DNA of 64,000 bases from Desulfacinum infernum DSM 9756 (GCF_900129305.1 NZ_FQVB01000021.1:1-64000), one strand, 5' to 3'. Positions 9,231 to 17,957 are shown, counted from the first letter of the stretch. Notes: generated by a model from the sequence alone, not told the origin. Numbers and translations: made by a program.

Positions 9231-10595
9231 CTCCCTCGTTTCCACCACCTCGGCGGTCACCTCCCCCCGGGCCAGCAGGATCCGGAGCGTATCGCCCGGG
9301 TGGACCCGGGACGCGTCGGTGATCACCGTCTTTTCCGGCAGCTTGCAGGTGATGGAGTAGCCCCGTTTCAGCACGGCCAGGGGGCTCAGGGACTCCAGCT
9401 GTGCAGCCGCCTTCTGGAGGTGCAGGCGCCTTTCCCGAAGGTCGCGCTGGTGGAGCTGAAGGAGTTGCCGGCTCAGGGTTTCCAAGCGCAGGCGGAGTTC
9501 AGCGATCCGCCTGGCCGGATGGAGACGCTCCAGGTCTTGTCGGGCGTGGTCCATGCGGATTCGGCAGAGATGCAGCCGGTTTCCCATAGCCCGGGTGAGC
9601 CGTTCCAGCCGGTCGTCCACGGCCAGGCGCCAGTCGATGAGGCGCCTTCGGGGGTCTCTCAGGCGGGCTTCCAGCCGGCGCACATGGTTCCGGCGGCTTT
9701 CCACCAGGGAAAGGAGCGCGGCGCGCATGCGCTGGATGCGGTCGGTCAGGTGCCGTTCCAGATCTTCCAGGCGGCTCACCACCCACTGGGCGCCGGCGGT
9801 GGGGGTGGGAGCGCGCCAATCGGCCACCAGGTCGGAGATGGTGAGATCGATTTCGTGGCCCACGGCGGAGATGACCGGGACGGCGCAGTCGGCGATGGCC
9901 CGGGCCACGGCTTCTTCATTGAACGGCCAAAGATCCTCCAGGCTCCCGCCTCCCCGGCCCACGATCACCACGTCCCAGGCGAAGTCGTGCCGAAGGTCGT
10001 TCACCGTCCGGAGAGCCCGGGCGATCTCGGGGGCGGCTTCCGCTCCCTGGACCCGGACCGGAAGCAGGGTGACGGTGAGCGGGAAGGGGCAGCGCTGAAA
10101 CACCTTCAGGATGTCCCGGATGGCCGCGCCGGTGGCGGAGGTGATCACGGCCACCCGCTGGGGCCGGACGGGCAGGGGGAGCTTTCGCTCGGCGTCGAAG
10201 AGGCCTTCCTTGTAGAGTTTTTCCTTGAGCTGCTCGAAGGCCTTCTGGAGCGCGCCCAGGCCTTCCGGTTCCAGGATGTCCGCAATGATCTGGTAGTCGC
10301 CGCGGGGCTCATAGACGGTGAGGCGCCCCTGGCAGAGCACCGCCATGCCGTCTTCCGGGCGGAATTTCAGGCGGCCGAACTGGCTCCGGAACATGACCGC
10401 CCGGATCTGACTCCGTTCGTCCTTCAGTGTGAAGTAGGCATGGCCGGAAGCCGGGATCCGGAGGTTGGAGATTTCCCCCCGGACCCACACGTAAGGAAAC
10501 TGGGCTTCCAGCAGGCCCTTGATCCGGGCGTTCAGCTGGCTCACCGTCAAGACGGCGGGGGATGTGAGAGGATCAAACGGTGCGGTGACGGGCAT
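9213..10595 (-). CDS. xseA: Exodeoxyribonuclease VII large subunit
   Basis: The catalytic subunit of ExoVII, 460 residues. The N-terminal OB fold (TVSQLNARIKGLLEAQFPYV, then VRGEISNLRIPASGHAYFTL) binds single-stranded DNA. The catalytic domain includes VITSATGAAIRDILKVF and GRGGGSLEDLWPFNEE, and a long Arg-rich coiled region (about 275–400) binds XseB. The C-terminus has the conserved LKRGYSITC β-strand region. The extreme C-terminal codons overlap a dispersed AGGATTA repeat. It is the first gene of the run leading to tlyA. A loose σ54-like string upstream was rejected. Confidence 0.96.
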   Translation of the reverse strand: MPVTAPFDPLTSPAVLTVSQLNARIKGLLEAQFPYVWVRGEISNLRIPASGHAYFTLKDERSQIRAVMFRSQFGRLKFRPEDGMAVLCQGRLTVYEPRGDYQIIADILEPEGLGALQKAFEQLKEKLYKEGLFDAERKLPLPVRPQRVAVITSATGAAIRDILKVFQRCPFPLTVTLLPVRVQGAEAAPEIARALRTVNDLRHDFAWDVVIVGRGGGSLEDLWPFNEEAVARAIADCAVPVISAVGHEIDLTISDLVADWRAPTPTAGAQWVVSRLEDLERHLTDRIQRMRAALLSLVESRRNHVRRLEARLRDPRRRLIDWRLAVDDRLERLTRAMGNRLHLCRIRMDHARQDLERLHPARRIAELRLRLETLSRQLLQLHQRDLRERRLHLQKAAAQLESLSPLAVLKRGYSITCKLPEKTVITDASRVHPGDTLRILLARGEVTAEVVETREEGLKD

Positions 10596-10932
10596 GGTCG
10601 TGGCGTCCTGATCTCGTGTTCAAAAACAGTTCTTTCATGTCCCTACCCTTATAGCAGACAGACTGCCGTTGGAACATGGCGGTGTCCGGATCACCCTTTG
10701 GGGATCGCGGACATCCGCTCTCGGGCAATCCCCCCCGACCCCCCTTTGAAAAAGGGGGGAGAAGGATCCTGCGGCCCGCATTCTTTCGGCGGCACCGCCT
10801 CCAGCCACGCCCCCAACCGCTCACCCCTCACCCCTAACTCCTAACCCCTAACTCCTAACCCCTGACGCCTAACCCCTGACGCCTAACGCCTCCCGCCTGA
10901 CGCCTTACGACTCACGCCTCGCGGATCACGAT
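10596..10932. repeat. Gene-free gap of dispersed and tandem repeats
   Basis: No gene is supported in these 337 bp. A C-rich/A-rich/G-rich palindrome (GGGCAATCCCCCCCGACC, CCCCTTTGAAAAAGGGGGGA) lies at 10723–10760 and recurs inverted at 61247–61286. From 10821 to 10920 there is a degenerate tandem array of 7–8-bp units such as CTAACCC, CTGACGC, CTAACTC. The array has no spacers and is too irregular for CRISPR. Confidence 0.65.
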
Positions 10933-11970
10933 CTACTCAAACAGCTTTGGATCCATGGCGTCCCGGAGCCCTTCGCCCACCAGGTTGTAGGCGGTGATGC
11001 TCAGGAAGATGGCCAGGCCGGGAAAGGTGGTGAGCCACCACGCGAATTCGATGTAGTCCCGGCTCTGGCTCAGGATGTCGCCCCAGCTGGGCGTGGGGGG
11101 CGGCACGCCGAACCCGAGGAAGCTCAGGCCCGATTCCGTGAGGATGGCGCCCGCGATGCCGAAGACGGCGGAAACCAGTACCGGGGCCATGGCGTTGGGC
11201 AGCATGTGCAGGAAGATGATCCGCAGATGGCCGGCTCCCAGCGCGGCCGTGGCCTGGATGAAGTCCAGGTTCTTCAGCTTGAAGAATTCGGCTCGAACGA
11301 ACCGGGCCACGCCGGTCCAGCCCGTGAGGCCGATCACCACCATGATGTTGTAGATGCTGGGCGGCAGAAAGGCGATGATGGCGATGATGAGAAAGAAGGT
11401 GGGGATGGTGAGCAGAATCTCGATGAGCCGGCTGATCACCGCGTCCACCCAGCCTCCGAAGTATCCGGCCAGGCCTCCCAGGAAGATGCCGATCACCACG
11501 GCGATGCCCACGGCCACGAACCCCACGGAAAGGGAGATGCGGGCACCGTGGATCATGCGGCTCAGCACGTCCCGGCCCCGGTCGTCCGTTCCGAACCAGT
11601 GGGAGCGGCTGGGGGGAGACAGGTTTTCCAGCAGGTCGTATTCCGTGGGGGAATAAGGAACGGGCGGCCAGAGGGCCCAGGAGCCGGGGCCGTCCGGGTT
11701 CGGCTGCCACAGGAAAACGCCCGGGTCCCGAAGGTCTTTCCACGATCCTTGGGGGGGCTTGGCCGTAGGATCGAAGACGGGGAAGACCAGGGATCCCCCC
11801 ACGGATGCGGCGATGGGCCGGTCGTTGGCCAAAAGGGGCGCCAGCACGGCCACGGCGATGAGAAAGGCCGTGACCCACAGGCCCGCCACGGCCAGGCGCT
11901 TCTTTCGGAAATGGCGCCACACGGTCTTCCAGTAGGTGGAAGACGCCGTTTCCTGGAAGCGGTCGTTCAT
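10933..11970 (-). CDS. Peptide ABC transporter permease, YejE/DppC-like
   Basis: An inner-membrane permease of a peptide/oligopeptide importer. From the ATG at 11970 it has 345 residues. One membrane helix comes early (VAGLWVTAFLIAVAVLAPLL), then a periplasmic insert with WPPVPYSPTEYDLLENLSPP and WFGTDDRGRDVLSRMIHG, as in YejE and not in the shorter DppC. Five more helices follow, with the EAA-type loop around ALGAGHLRIIFLHMLPNAMAP. A GTG at 12000 would add 10 residues. It is last in a minus-strand SBP–permease–permease operon, and no ATP-binding subunit is encoded in the window. Confidence 0.93.
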   Translation of the reverse strand: MNDRFQETASSTYWKTVWRHFRKKRLAVAGLWVTAFLIAVAVLAPLLANDRPIAASVGGSLVFPVFDPTAKPPQGSWKDLRDPGVFLWQPNPDGPGSWALWPPVPYSPTEYDLLENLSPPSRSHWFGTDDRGRDVLSRMIHGARISLSVGFVAVGIAVVIGIFLGGLAGYFGGWVDAVISRLIEILLTIPTFFLIIAIIAFLPPSIYNIMVVIGLTGWTGVARFVRAEFFKLKNLDFIQATAALGAGHLRIIFLHMLPNAMAPVLVSAVFGIAGAILTESGLSFLGFGVPPPTPSWGDILSQSRDYIEFAWWLTTFPGLAIFLSITAYNLVGEGLRDAMDPKLFE

Positions 11971-12029
11971 GGGCTGATCGTGGGGATGGGCGTGTGTCAC
12001 GGATCCGGTCGCTCCCTGATCGGCGGTGT

Positions 12030-13028
12030 CTAATCCAGCTGGATCCGGGGATCCAGAACGGCGTACAGAAGGTCCGACAGCAACAGGCCCACCAGGGTGA
12101 GCAGGGCCGAAAGCGTCGTGATGGCCATGATCACCGGGTAGTCCCGGGAGAGCACCGCTTCGAAGCCCAGCTGGCCCATGCCGGGGATGGAAAAGATGCT
12201 TTCGATGATGACGCTTCCGCCGAACATGGCCGGCAGCAGAAAGGCGAGAAGCGTGATGATGGGAAGCAGGGCGTTTCGGAAGGCATGCTTGAAGATCACC
12301 ACCCGCTCGCTCAGTCCCTTGGCCCGGGCCGTGCGCACGTAGTCTTCCCGGATCACTTCCAGCAGTTCCGCGCGGGTGAGTCGGGAAAGGTAGGCGAGGC
12401 CCCCGTAGGTGAGGCACGTCACCGGAAGGGCCAGGTGCCAGAGTCGGTCCAGGAGCTGCTGCCACCACGGCCAGGTTTCCGCCCCCACGGAAGCGATCCC
12501 GTAGACCGGAAAGACGTCCCAGAAGTCCCCTCCGCCGAAGAGCATGATCAAGAGCACCGCCACCCAGAAGTTGGGCAGGGAATAGAGGAAGAAAAAGAGC
12601 AGGGTCAGGGCCTTGTCCGTCAGGGTCTCCGGGTGGGTGGCCGAATAGATCCCGAAGGGAATGGCGATGAGATAGACGAGGAAGATGGAGATCACGTTGA
12701 TCTGGATGGTGATGGGAAGGCGTTCGGCGATCTTGTCCCACACCTTGCGGTGGTCCTTGAAGGAAGTGCCGAAGTCGAAGGTGAAGACCCGTTTCACCCA
12801 CAGCAGGTACTGGACCGGCAGGGGCTTGTCCAGGCCGTAGAGTTTTTTGGTCTGCTCGATCACCTGCTTGGCGTAGGCCGTGTCGGCCATCTCGCCCTGG
12901 GACGCCATCTGGAGCTTCAGCACCGCGGGATTTCCCGGAGCCAGCTGGATGATGCAGAAGGTGATGAAGGTGATGCCCAGCAGCGTGGGAACGATCTGCA
13001 GGAGTCTCTTCAAGAGATAGGCGCGCAT
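12030..13028 (-). CDS. Peptide ABC transporter permease, YejB/DppB-like
   Basis: The partner permease, 332 residues, six predicted membrane helices. It opens with the family's MRAYLLKRLLQIVPTLLGIT, and the EAA loop that contacts the ATPase is AKGLSERVVIFKHAFRNALL. I use the ATG at 13028 because AGAGGGGAAAG sits upstream; a longer in-frame start at 13094 would lie inside the preceding gene. The insertion before the second helix (TAYAKQVIEQTKKLYGLDKP) is normal in DppB/OppB. It starts 17 bp after the binding-protein gene and is followed by the YejE-like gene after 59 bp. Confidence 0.93.
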   Translation of the reverse strand: MRAYLLKRLLQIVPTLLGITFITFCIIQLAPGNPAVLKLQMASQGEMADTAYAKQVIEQTKKLYGLDKPLPVQYLLWVKRVFTFDFGTSFKDHRKVWDKIAERLPITIQINVISIFLVYLIAIPFGIYSATHPETLTDKALTLLFFFLYSLPNFWVAVLLIMLFGGGDFWDVFPVYGIASVGAETWPWWQQLLDRLWHLALPVTCLTYGGLAYLSRLTRAELLEVIREDYVRTARAKGLSERVVIFKHAFRNALLPIITLLAFLLPAMFGGSVIIESIFSIPGMGQLGFEAVLSRDYPVIMAITTLSALLTLVGLLLSDLLYAVLDPRIQLD

Positions 13029-13045
13029 GGGGCTTTCCCCTCTTC

Positions 13046-14743
13046 CTATTGCCGGGCGGTTCCGTACCTTTGCCGTTCGAGCGGGACCCACCATTCCCGG
13101 GGTTCCAGCCCCATGGGATAGACCTTCACGTTTTCAAAACGGCGATCCACGGCCACCAGGGCCTCGGTGGTGAAAAGGAAGGTGTAGGGCTGTTCCTCGT
13201 GGATGATCTCGTGGAAGCGGTGGTAGAGGGCCCGGCGCTTTTCCGGGTCGAACTCGCGGCGCGCCTCTTCGATGATCCGGTCCGCCTCCTCGTTTCGGAA
13301 CCCCACGAAGTTGGATCCCTTGTCCGCCTGGGACGAATGCCAGATCTGGTAGGGATCCGACTCCCAGCTGAGGCTCCAGCCCAGGGTGCAGGCGTCGAAG
13401 TCGTGGGACTGGATCTTCTGGATGAAGACGGCCCATTCCAGCTTGCGGATGCTCATGCGGATGCCCACCTCCTTCAGGTTCTGCTGCAGGATGGTGGCCA
13501 GCTGCTCGGCGAACATGGACCCGGCGGAGATGAGAAATTCGAAGGAAAAGGGCGTCCCGTCCTTGTCCAGGACGCCGTCCCCGTCGTGGTCCTCCCAGCC
13601 GGCTTCCTTGAGAAGCGCCACGGCCCGGGCGGGGTCGTAGGGGTACGGCCGGACGGCTTTATTGTAGTCGGGGCTGTTGACGTAGAAGTTTCCGGTCACC
13701 ACCGTTCCCAGCCCGAAGAGGAGCCGTTCCAGGATGGTCTGGCGGTCCAGGAGCATGGTCATGGCCCGGCGGACCCGGCGGTCGCTGAAGAGGGGTTTTC
13801 GCAGGTTCCAGCCGATGTAGCTGTAGCTCGGCAGATAATACTTGAGTTTCCGAAACCGTTCCTGGAAGCGCTTGCTTTGGGTCTGTTTGACCCACTGGAT
13901 GGGGCGAAGGCCCATGAGGTCCAGGCCGCCCTTCTTGAGTACCTGCAGGGCCACGGTGTTGTCCGTGATGATCTTGAAGACGATGCGATCCAGGTGCGGC
14001 CTTTCGCCCCAGTACGATTCGTTCCGCTCCAGCACGATCTCCTTTCCCGTCTCCCAGCGCACGAACCGGTAGGGGCCCGTTCCCACCGGGCTTCGGCCGA
14101 TGGGGTGCTGGTTGAAGTCCCGGCCGTCTTGGAAGAGGTGGGCCGGGACGATGGGGATGCCGCCGCAGAATTCCAGGGCGCGAAAGTAAGGGATGCGGTA
14201 GTGGTAGCGGAGGGTGTAGTCGTCCAGGACTTCCAGCTTTTCGATGTCCCGGTAGTAGTTTCGAAGGTGGGCGGCGTCCACCGCGGGGTCGTTGATGCGC
14301 TGGAAGGAAAAGAGCACGTCCCGGGCGGTGAAGGGCGTGCCGTCCTGCCAGCGGATGTTTTTCTTCAGGTGGAAGGTGTAGGTGAGGTGATCGTCGGAGA
14401 TTTCCCACGATTCGGCCAGCACCGGCACCAGTTCCAGGGTTTCGGGGTCGCGCCGGAGGAGCGATTCGTAGATGTAGTCGTTGATGCGCGACGCGTAGGC
14501 GTCCGTGGCGGTGATGGGATTCAGGGTGGCCGGTTCGGCGCTCAGGTGCACGATGAGCCAGTCTCCGTCGGCCGGCCGGGACGTTCCGGAAGCGGGCGCG
14601 GTGGCGGGCGTCTGGCACCAGGCCCGGGGGGCGGATCCGATGAGAACCGCCGCCAGGAGCACCGCCGCCGCAAGAGCGGCCCGGTGTTTGGCAAGATGCC
14701 CGTTCGTGCGCTTCCTGTTGCTCTTTTCCGTTCTCGTCCGCAT
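13046..14743 (-). CDS. Peptide-binding lipid-free periplasmic protein (SBP family 5)
   Basis: The extracytoplasmic solute-binding protein of the importer, 565 residues from the ATG at 14743 (GGAGG just upstream). The N-terminus has a long basic region, a hydrophobic helix (AALAAAVLLAAVLIGSAP) and a likely cut near RAWC-Q. A Cys stands at that point, so a lipoprotein form is possible, though the lipobox is poor. The mature part shows family 5 signatures: LVPVLAESWEISDDHLTYTF, then FHLKKNIRWQDGTPFTARDV and GTGPYRFVRWETGKEIVLER. An EF-hand-like DHDGDGVLDKDG lies near residue 390. Substrates are probably oligopeptides. It is first in the operon. Confidence 0.92.
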   Translation of the reverse strand: MRTRTEKSNRKRTNGHLAKHRAALAAAVLLAAVLIGSAPRAWCQTPATAPASGTSRPADGDWLIVHLSAEPATLNPITATDAYASRINDYIYESLLRRDPETLELVPVLAESWEISDDHLTYTFHLKKNIRWQDGTPFTARDVLFSFQRINDPAVDAAHLRNYYRDIEKLEVLDDYTLRYHYRIPYFRALEFCGGIPIVPAHLFQDGRDFNQHPIGRSPVGTGPYRFVRWETGKEIVLERNESYWGERPHLDRIVFKIITDNTVALQVLKKGGLDLMGLRPIQWVKQTQSKRFQERFRKLKYYLPSYSYIGWNLRKPLFSDRRVRRAMTMLLDRQTILERLLFGLGTVVTGNFYVNSPDYNKAVRPYPYDPARAVALLKEAGWEDHDGDGVLDKDGTPFSFEFLISAGSMFAEQLATILQQNLKEVGIRMSIRKLEWAVFIQKIQSHDFDACTLGWSLSWESDPYQIWHSSQADKGSNFVGFRNEEADRIIEEARREFDPEKRRALYHRFHEIIHEEQPYTFLFTTEALVAVDRRFENVKVYPMGLEPREWWVPLERQRYGTARQ

Positions 14744-14827
14744 GCCACCTCCGCCGGGTCCATGGGCGTCCGTTCGCGGTTTTTCCGAGCAAAGCATGAC
14801 ACGCCCCTTTGAAGGCCGCTCAACGGC

Positions 14828-14851
14828 AGGGGCGAACGGTCCTTCGCCCCT
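14828..14851. repeat. Shortened GTAGGGGCGAA-type palindrome
   Basis: AGGGGCGAAC, GGTC centre, and TTCGCCCCT form a near-perfect palindrome related to 4941–4968 and 9139–9166 but lacking their outer GT/AC. It lies in the 148-bp gap upstream of the peptide-binding gene. Confidence 0.6.
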
Positions 14852-14891
14852 CTTTCAAGACCTTCCGAATAGACGGCCGTGCCGGGTCCTG

Positions 14892-15524
14892 TCAAGGCTC
14901 CGGCTTGCGGGCGGCGGTCCCCTGGCGGGTATCGCCGCCCTGGCGGCGGCTCCACCAGTGCACGGCGGCGAAGCCTCCCACCAGGAGGACGGCGAAGAGG
15001 ACGGACAGCAGGTTCAGGTATTTCTTGACGAAATCGCCGATGGGTTCGCCGAAGAAGAAAAAGAGCCCCGCCACCAGAAAGAAGCGGCCGCCGCGGCCCA
15101 GAGCGGACGCCAGCAGGAAGCGCTTGAAGTCGAGCAGAAAGGTCCCTGCACTGACGGTGAAGACCTTGTAGGGGATGGGGGTGAAGCCGGCGATTCCCAC
15201 GGCCCAGACATCGTAGCGCTTGTAGTAGCGCTCGACGGCCTGGATCTTTTCCTCGCTCACGAACCGCTCCAGAAGCGGCCTGCCGCCGTAGCGGCCGATC
15301 CCGTACCCGAAGGCGCCGCCCAGCACCGAGGCTGCGGTGCATACCAGGGCGTACCACACCGACTGGGCCGGGTTGATGAGACACAGGGTGATGAGGAGCA
15401 CGTCCGGAGGGATGGGAAAGAAGCTGGATTCCGCGAAGGCCAGGACGGCCAGGGCCGTGGTGGCGTGAGGGGTATGGGCCCAGGCGATCACCCAGGCCAC
15501 CATGTCGTGGAGTGCGTTGGTCAT
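14892..15524 (-). CDS. YqaA/DedA-type (VTT-domain) inner-membrane protein
   Basis: A 210-residue integral membrane protein of the SNARE-associated/VTT (DedA) superfamily, closest by eye to the short YqaA branch. Signature segments are FAESSFFPIPPDVLL (near 30–45), GGAFGYGIGRYGG (near 68–80), and FTPIPYKVFTVSAGTF followed by GRGGRFFLVAGL. DedA-superfamily proteins are proposed or shown to be lipid flippases/scramblases, including recycling of undecaprenyl phosphate. That is notable because uppP, which makes undecaprenyl phosphate, is the next gene upstream on the same strand. The last 20 residues are basic and polar, hence cytoplasmic. The exact lipid is unknown. Confidence 0.9.
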   Translation of the reverse strand: MTNALHDMVAWVIAWAHTPHATTALAVLAFAESSFFPIPPDVLLITLCLINPAQSVWYALVCTAASVLGGAFGYGIGRYGGRPLLERFVSEEKIQAVERYYKRYDVWAVGIAGFTPIPYKVFTVSAGTFLLDFKRFLLASALGRGGRFFLVAGLFFFFGEPIGDFVKKYLNLLSVLFAVLLVGGFAAVHWWSRRQGGDTRQGTAARKPEP

Positions 15525-15586
15525 GGCCGGCGTCAGCCTCCGTCTTGGTAGTCGCGGGAACAGGATAGCCCCGAAGGGGGCGTCTC

Positions 15587-15618
15587 ATGCCGGGGCGGCG
15601 TCTCGGCGCCCCGGCATG
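15587..15618. other. Perfect dyad between uppP and yqaA-like gene
   Basis: CATGCCGGGGCG (15587–15598) and CGCCCCGGCATG (15607–15618) form a perfect 12-bp stem with an 8-nt loop. Neither side has a T run, so it is not a standard terminator. It could be an operator or an mRNA-stabilising stem. Confidence 0.5.
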
Positions 15619-15659
15619 AAAAGGTTCGCCTCTGCGGTGAATTTTCCTTGGATTTGCGC

Positions 15660-16481
15660 TCACATCACCCACACCCGCACGAGGCACAGCACCCCGAGCG
15701 CCCAGCAGTAGGGAGCGAACACGTAAAACCGGCCCCGCTTCACCACCTTCAGCAGTACGCGAAGGGCCCCGTAGCCCGTGACGGCGGCGACGAAGGTCCC
15801 CGCGGCGATGGGGCCGATTTCCGACGCGGGAAGGACCTTGAGATCCAAAAATTCCAAAAGAGTCGCCCCCATCACGGCCGGAACGAAGAGCAGAAAGGAA
15901 AAACGTCCCGCCCATTCGCGCCGGAAGCCGAGAAAGAGCGCCACGGCGATGGTGGTCCCGGACCGGGAGATGCCCGGGGTGATGGCAAACCCCTGGGCGA
16001 CGCCCACCAGCACCGCTTCCCACCAGCGGATTTGAAGCGCGTCACGGCCGGGGCGGTCGGAAACACGGCGGGTGAGCCAGAGCACGGTGCCGGTCAGCAG
16101 CAGAGCGACGCCCACGGAGATCAGGGATCCGAAGAGCTGTTCCACCAAGTCCCTGAAGGCAAAGCCCATGAAGGCGGTGGGGAGGGTCCCCAGGGCCACG
16201 AGCCAGAAGATCCGCACCGACGGGTCCGGCGAGGGATTGAGCGCCTTCCGGGGAGATCGGAGCCACAAGAAACCGCCCATTACGAGTTGGACGATGTCTT
16301 TTCGGAAGACGACGGCCACGGCCAGAAAGGTTCCCACGTGAAGGCAGACGTCGAAAAAAAGGTGGGGTTCCTGCCAGCCCAGAAGATGCTGGCCGATGAC
16401 CAGGTGGCCCGAACTGCTCACGGGGAGGAATTCGGTGATTCCCTGCAGCGCCCCGAGCGCCACGGCGGAAAGCGTGTCCAT
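15660..16481 (-). CDS. uppP: Undecaprenyl-diphosphatase
   Basis: A BacA/UppP-family membrane enzyme that removes one phosphate from undecaprenyl diphosphate, regenerating the lipid carrier for peptidoglycan and O-antigen; it also gives bacitracin tolerance. 273 residues, about eight helices. The two catalytic regions are GITEFLPVSSSGHLVI (14–29, with Glu17 and His26) and TPGISRSGTTIAVAL (near 170, with the catalytic Arg). I start at the ATG at 16481, 6 nt after GAAGGA; an in-frame TTG two codons earlier would overlap that site. Carrier recycling supports the glycan cluster that begins at 19.6 kb. Confidence 0.96.
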   Translation of the reverse strand: MDTLSAVALGALQGITEFLPVSSSGHLVIGQHLLGWQEPHLFFDVCLHVGTFLAVAVVFRKDIVQLVMGGFLWLRSPRKALNPSPDPSVRIFWLVALGTLPTAFMGFAFRDLVEQLFGSLISVGVALLLTGTVLWLTRRVSDRPGRDALQIRWWEAVLVGVAQGFAITPGISRSGTTIAVALFLGFRREWAGRFSFLLFVPAVMGATLLEFLDLKVLPASEIGPIAAGTFVAAVTGYGALRVLLKVVKRGRFYVFAPYCWALGVLCLVRVWVM

Positions 16482-16601
16482 CCACAATCCTTCGATTGGT
16501 CAGCTATTCGGCGTGAAGTGAAAAGGCGATTCCGCTTCTACCGTTCCGGGCTTCTATCACAAGGGATCGGCTTCAACAAGGATCCACCGCTCGGCGCACG
16601 C

Positions 16602-16636
16602 AAAAAGCCCCTCGCACCGGTGGCGGGCGGAGGGGC
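16602..16636 (-). terminator. Rho-independent terminator of the 80-aa gene
   Basis: On the minus strand GCCCCTC (16636–16630) pairs with GAGGGGC (16613–16607) and is followed at once by TTTTTG. It lies 26 bp past the stop of the 80-aa gene. Confidence 0.8.
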
Positions 16637-16661
16637 CGGGCTCGCTCGAGTCGGAGTAGGA

Positions 16662-16904
16662 TTACAAGCGGTTGATATCGATGTTCCGGATGAATTCCTT
16701 GACGGCGTCCATGCTCCGATCGATCTTTTCTCGGAGCTTCCGGTCGTGCACATCGTTTTCCGCATTGGCCGTAGCGTCCTTTTCCACGGGAGTCGTGTTC
16801 GGCGCGGTCGGATCCAGAACGTCATGAGCCTGAAGCCCCTCCTTGCCGATGTCGCTTCCCTTGAGGAAATCGAGCTGCAGATCCAAAACCTTATTCTTCT
16901 CCAT
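16662..16904 (-). CDS. Conserved-looking small acidic/charged protein, function unknown
   Basis: I do not recognise this 80-residue protein. It is soluble, charged and probably helical: an N-terminal MEKNKVLDLQLDFLKGSDIG, a low-complexity middle rich in Asn, Thr, Asp and Glu (PTAPNTTPVEKDATANAEND), and an amphipathic C-terminal helix (KLREKIDRSMDAVKEFIRNI). No Cys, signal or membrane segment. It is very likely a real gene: a near-ideal AAGGAGG lies 6 nt before the ATG and a clear terminator follows at 16602–16636, making a monocistronic unit. Confidence 0.75.
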   Translation of the reverse strand: MEKNKVLDLQLDFLKGSDIGKEGLQAHDVLDPTAPNTTPVEKDATANAENDVHDRKLREKIDRSMDAVKEFIRNIDINRL

Positions 16905-17080
16905 GGCAACCTCCTTGGCGAGTCATCGTTCGTTCCATGAGTATGTTAAGCACGGCGGGGGGCGTCGTAAAGATGGTAAGGAAGTGGCAGGAATCGGAAG
17001 TCTCCCGCCGAGTCCGTGCTCCGCTCACTTCACAAATCGGCAGAACGTGCCGGCTTCTTGAACGATTCCTGTCCGAGCTT

Positions 17081-17149
17081 CTAGGAGGTTGCCGGAAAAC
17101 GCTGGGGGTGACCGATTTTGTCGTAGCGCAGCCCTTTAGGGCTGCGGAA
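17081..17149. repeat. Dispersed repeat (GTAGCGCAGCCC hairpin family), copy 1
   Basis: CTAGGAGGTTGCCGGAAAAC, then GGTGACCG, then a hairpin GTAGCGCAGCCCTTTAGGGC followed by TGCGG. The same order recurs at 57170–57236 (GGGGCTTGTCTGA, GATGACCG, CGTAGCGCAGCCCTTCGGGG). It overlaps the 3' end of the SAM hydroxide adenosyltransferase gene and supplies its stop codon. Confidence 0.65.
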
Positions 17150-17957
17150 TCGGGGGCCGAGGAAATGCCTCGCGGGCCTGGACCACCCGAACCTCTTGTC
17201 CCGCACGGGCCTTGTAAAAATCCGCGGCGCTTCCCTGGTTGACGGCGATCTCCAGATGATCGGAACTTCCCATGAGCGCCAGCGGATGCCCCGGCGGCAG
17301 CTCCCCGTAGGTGGACGCAAAGACGGGAATTCGTTGATCTTCCAGGAAGACCTGAAAGGCCTTTTCCCCGGCGAACTCCGCCAGGTGGCTTTGCCGGATG
17401 TTGGTCACGATGTTTCCGAAACGGTCGAATCCCAGGACTTCTCCCCGGATGGCGTCGGGGGTGACCTGGGGGCGAACCCACTCGGCCGTCATGGGCTGCA
17501 CGGGGCGCCCCAGGGACTCGAAGGGCGTTCCGGATGCCAGGTGGGCGGCGGTCGGAGCGAAGATGTCCCGGCCGTGAAAGGTGGAACTGATCTTCCGACG
17601 GAAAAAGGCCGGGTTTTCCAGAAGGCGGGTCTCGGCGGTGTTTTCCATCTCCAGCACGAAAGAAAAGAGGCCGTTGTCCGGTCCCACGAAGAGGTGGCGG
17701 GGGGTGCGAACGGCCACGGCGCGACGGTCCGTTCCCACGCCCGGGTCCACCACCGCCACGTGGACGGTGCCGGAAGGAAAGTCGGCGTAGCAGCTCTTGA
17801 GCACGTAAGCGCCCCAGCGGACGTCCTGGGGCGGAATGAGGTGCGTGATGTCCACGATGCGCGCTTCCGGAACGATCCCCAGCAGGACGCCCTTCATGGC
17901 GGCCACGTAGCCGTCCTGCAGGCCGAAGTCCGTCAAAAGCGTGATGACGGGTGCCAT
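17136..17957 (-). CDS. SAM hydroxide adenosyltransferase (DUF62 family)
   Basis: A 273-residue member of the family that splits S-adenosylmethionine with hydroxide, giving adenosine and methionine (relatives are fluorinases/chlorinases). N-terminal signatures: ITLLTDFGLQDGYVAAMKGV (5–24), VHVAVVDPGVGTDRRAVAV and FVGPDNGLFSFV; the small C-terminal β-barrel has FDRFGNIVTNI. Hydrolase rather than halogenase activity is the default for such proteins; I did not verify the halide pocket. The last few codons and the stop come from a dispersed repeat, so the tail RPPIPQP is probably non-native. A single gene on the minus strand. Confidence 0.92.
   Translation of the reverse strand: MAPVITLLTDFGLQDGYVAAMKGVLLGIVPEARIVDITHLIPPQDVRWGAYVLKSCYADFPSGTVHVAVVDPGVGTDRRAVAVRTPRHLFVGPDNGLFSFVLEMENTAETRLLENPAFFRRKISSTFHGRDIFAPTAAHLASGTPFESLGRPVQPMTAEWVRPQVTPDAIRGEVLGFDRFGNIVTNIRQSHLAEFAGEKAFQVFLEDQRIPVFASTYGELPPGHPLALMGSSDHLEIAVNQGSAADFYKARAGQEVRVVQAREAFPRPPIPQP

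Noticed and set aside
10653-10668. Minus-strand σ54-like string upstream of xseA (CGGCAGTCTGTCTGCT)
   Set aside because: GG–GC spacing is right, but it begins with C and has CTGC in place of TTGC. xseA is a housekeeping gene not expected to depend on σ54.
10821-10920. Tandem CTAACCC/CTGACGC-like array that could suggest CRISPR
   Set aside because: Units are 7–8 bp, contiguous and irregular, with no spacers and no cas genes in the window.
15587-15618. Perfect 12-bp stem as a terminator for uppP
   Set aside because: Neither strand has a T run after the stem. I keep it only as an unexplained dyad.
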